This document shows positions 62,510 through 64,000 of a stretch of 64,000 nucleotides of DNA, piece after piece (the first letter of the stretch is position 1; the number at the start of each line of letters is the position of its first letter). Source of the stretch: Nocardioides gilvus. GTDB lineage: Bacteria; Actinomycetota; Actinomycetes; Propionibacteriales; Nocardioidaceae. Below the pieces are notes generated by a model. It was not told where the DNA came from and searched no databases. It saw only the letters and a list, made by a program, of their open reading frames with translations. A program made the position numbers and the translations under genes. The stretch covers positions 556,430-620,429 of the forward strand of contig NZ_QHKY01000003.1 of NCBI RefSeq assembly GCF_003194605.1. Reading direction: 5' to 3'.

Positions 62510-62546
62510 CGCTTCGTTCGTGAGTGTGCAAGCAGTCGCGGACGAT

Positions 62547-62620
62547 CGGGGTGTGGCGCAGCTTGGTAGCGCGCGTCGTTCGGGACGACGAGGCCGCAGG
62601 TTCAAATCCTGTCACCCCGA
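62547..62620 (+). tRNA. tRNA-Pro (anticodon CGG)
   Basis: 74 bases with a complete cloverleaf. The acceptor arms CGGGGTG and CACCCCG pair, D arm GCGC/GCGC, anticodon arm CGTCG/CGACG with loop TTCGGGA, and T arm GCAGG/CCTGT with TTCAAAT. CCA is not encoded. Insertion sequences start just past its 3' end. Confidence 0.97.
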
Positions 62621-63419
62621 CAGTGTGATGTCTCAGGACATCGGAACTCCCGGACCTGCGGAATGCAGGTTCGGGAGTTTTTTGATTTGATGGGTTGGTA
62701 GTCCCGCTTGGGGTTGATGGTGAGCTCGCGCAGGAGTTCGCCGGTCACTGCGTTGACGACGCGTACGTCGAGGTCTTGGACGAGCAGGATGACGTGGGTT
62801 CGGGCGTGGGTTCGTCCGATGCCGATGTGGTGGAGTTTGCCGTTGACGCGCAGGGTCACGGCGCCGGTTTTGTCGATGCGGTCGTGACGGATCCGGTCGT
62901 GGGTGTCGTCGCGGGAGTTGCCTGGGAGTGCTTTGGGCATCGAGTTGAACAGGGTCGCTGGTGTGGCGCGGTGCGGCAATGAGCGGTGTGGCCGGTGGTG
63001 GTTGTAGTGGTCGACGAACGCGTCGAGGAGGTTCTGCAGTTCTGCGATCGTGGCGGGTTGTGCGGGTTGGGCGCGGAGCCATTTCTTCAGGGTCTGGTGA
63101 AATCGTTCAACTTTGCCGCAGGTGGTGGGGTGGTTGGGGCGGGAGTTCTTCTGGGTGACGTGTAGTCGCCTGAGTTCTGCTTCGAAGCTGTTGAGGCCGC
63201 CTTGTCGGCCGATGCCGGCGAGTCTGACGGTGAAGACCATGCCGTTGTCGGTCAGTGTTGAGGCTGGTACGCCGTGGGTTTTGATCGCGGATCTGAACTC
63301 GGCCAGGACGATCGGTGTGGTGACCCGTTGGTGTGCGGTGACGCGTATTGCCATGCGGGTGCAGTCGTCGATCCAGGGCAGGATCTGGGACTGCTGCACG
63401 ATCAGGTGACAGTGATTAG
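62602..63419 (-). pseudogene. IS481-family transposase, 5' half lost
   Basis: The retained part begins near QQSQILPWIDDCTRMAIRV and carries the integrase core: ASTLTDNGMVFTVRLAG (Asp), NSRPNHPTTCGKVERFHQTL (Glu in KVERF), and YNHHRPHRSLPHRATPA. The C-terminal part IDKTGAVTLRVNGKLHH is typical of IS481. The first catalytic Asp with the whole N-terminal HTH is missing because an IS3-family element interrupts it. The frame continues unnaturally through the tRNA terminator into the tRNA 3' end, so the true C terminus is also replaced. Confidence 0.85.
62645..62679 (+). terminator. Intrinsic terminator downstream of tRNA-Pro
   Basis: AACTCCCGGACCTGC and GCAGGTTCGGGAGTT pair with one wobble around five bases and are followed by TTTTG. 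It is 24 bases past the tRNA and inside the reading frame of the IS481 remnant. Confidence 0.85.
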
Positions 63420-64000
63420 TCACGCAGCCTGAGTGGCTGGCGTGGTCATGATTGTCTCGAACTCGATGGGGGTCAACCGGCCGAGACGGTCTTGCCGACG
63501 GCGCCGGTGGTAGGTCCGCTCGATCCAGGTCACGATCGCGATCCTCAGGTCTTCACGGGTGGCCCAGGAACGTCGGTCCAGGACGTTCTTCTGCAGCAGG
63601 GCGAAGAAGGATTCCATGGCGGCGTTGTCGCCGCAGGCGCCGACGCGGCCCATGGATCCGACCATGTCGTGACGGTTCAGGGCGTGCACGAATTTCCGGC
63701 TCCTGAATTGGGAGCCTCGGTCGGTGTGGACCACGCACCCGGCCACGTCACCGCGCCGGGCGACGGCGTTGTTCAGGGCTGTGACGGCCAGGCGTGACTT
63801 CATCCGCGAATCGATGGAGTACCCGACGATCCGGTTGGAGTAGACGTCCTTGAACGCGCAGACGTAGAGCTTTCCTTCACTTGTCCAGTGCTCCGTGATG
63901 TCCCCGATCCAGAGCCGGTTCGCAGCATCGGCGGTGAACTCGTGCCGGGTCCGGCCCTTCTCATCGGTGATCGCGCAGAGGTCGTCGTGGACCGGTGGCC
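63420..64000 (-). CDS. IS3-family transposase OrfB, 5' end beyond the window
   Basis: 193 codons visible. The integrase core has RLWIGDITEHWTSEGKLYVC (first Asp), CVVHTDRGSQFRSRKFVHAL (second Asp) and GACGDNAAMESFFALLQKNV (Glu), followed by YHRRRRQDRLGRLTPIEFET. All three catalytic residues are present, so this copy may be active. It stops at TGA 63422-63420 beside the junction with the IS481 remnant. Confidence 0.93.
   Translation of the reverse strand, partial: PPVHDDLCAITDEKGRTRHEFTADAANRLWIGDITEHWTSEGKLYVCAFKDVYSNRIVGYSIDSRMKSRLAVTALNNAVARRGDVAGCVVHTDRGSQFRSRKFVHALNRHDMVGSMGRVGACGDNAAMESFFALLQKNVLDRRSWATREDLRIAIVTWIERTYHRRRRQDRLGRLTPIEFETIMTTPATQAA

Larger units (their letters stand above)
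62621..64000. mobile_element. Nested insertion sequences next to tRNA-Pro
   Basis: An IS481-type element remnant lies directly after the tRNA and is cut at its other end by an IS3-family element that runs off the window. GATGTC-TCAG-GACATC (62627-62642) near the tRNA may be the IS481-side terminal inverted repeat (inference). The IS3 side ends near 63385-63420. Confidence 0.75.

Overview
The window is high-GC DNA with short intergenic gaps, frequent GTG/TTG starts and many genes coupled through ATGA/GTGA overlaps. WhiB, MarP, F420-type LLM and Ddn-like oxidoreductases, DUF2510 and an AlkB-rubredoxin fusion all point to an actinomycete. My best guess is the Nocardioides group (inference). From about 34 kb rightwards the gene content follows the Mycobacterium tuberculosis Rv3667-Rv3683 neighbourhood as I recall it: MarP, NUDIX, TlpA, Nth, Crp, MBL hydrolase, RidA, DUF4177, two ArsA/Get3-like ATPases, WhiB, PonA and metallophosphoesterase. 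Family-specific genes are inserted between these blocks.

Region 1 (1-8.9 kb, all on the minus strand) is a nitrate assimilation cluster: NarK-type transporter, molybdopterin nitrate reductase, its FAD/[2Fe-2S] electron-transfer subunit, NirB, NirD and a truncated uroporphyrinogen-III synthase-like gene. Region 2 (9-34 kb) starts with acetyl-CoA synthetase. It holds an F420 enzyme pair, a GTPase-like pair, an alkane oxidation pair (AlkB-rubredoxin fusion plus zinc alcohol dehydrogenase) and small regulatory pairs (ArsR/SRPBCC, PadR/HAAS). It also has a PP2C phosphatase, a GAF histidine kinase, a FNT channel, and several small membrane proteins of which three are shorter than 60 residues. Region 3 (34-47.7 kb) is the conserved envelope, repair and Crp block, interrupted by a secreted protein, a DUF3592/DUF2510 protein, a SigE-type sigma factor with a giant double-propeller membrane partner, and a CoA-transferase. 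Region 4 (47.7-62.4 kb) carries a divinyl-reductase-like protein, YbaK, an MFS exporter, scoAB with IclR, the Get3-like pair, WhiB and PonA. The right edge is a tRNA-Pro(CGG) followed by nested insertion sequences that run off the window.

Two things stand out beyond the genes. First, short intergenic palindromic elements occur in families of fixed length with conserved arms and unrelated centres: 48 bp at 9011 and 47714, and 75 bp at 18554 and 51071. An 86-bp tandem duplication also follows the divinyl-reductase-like gene. Second, a series of genes has a TANNNT box ending 6-7 bases before the start codon, which suggests widespread leaderless transcription. All product names are from motif reading by eye; no database search was run.
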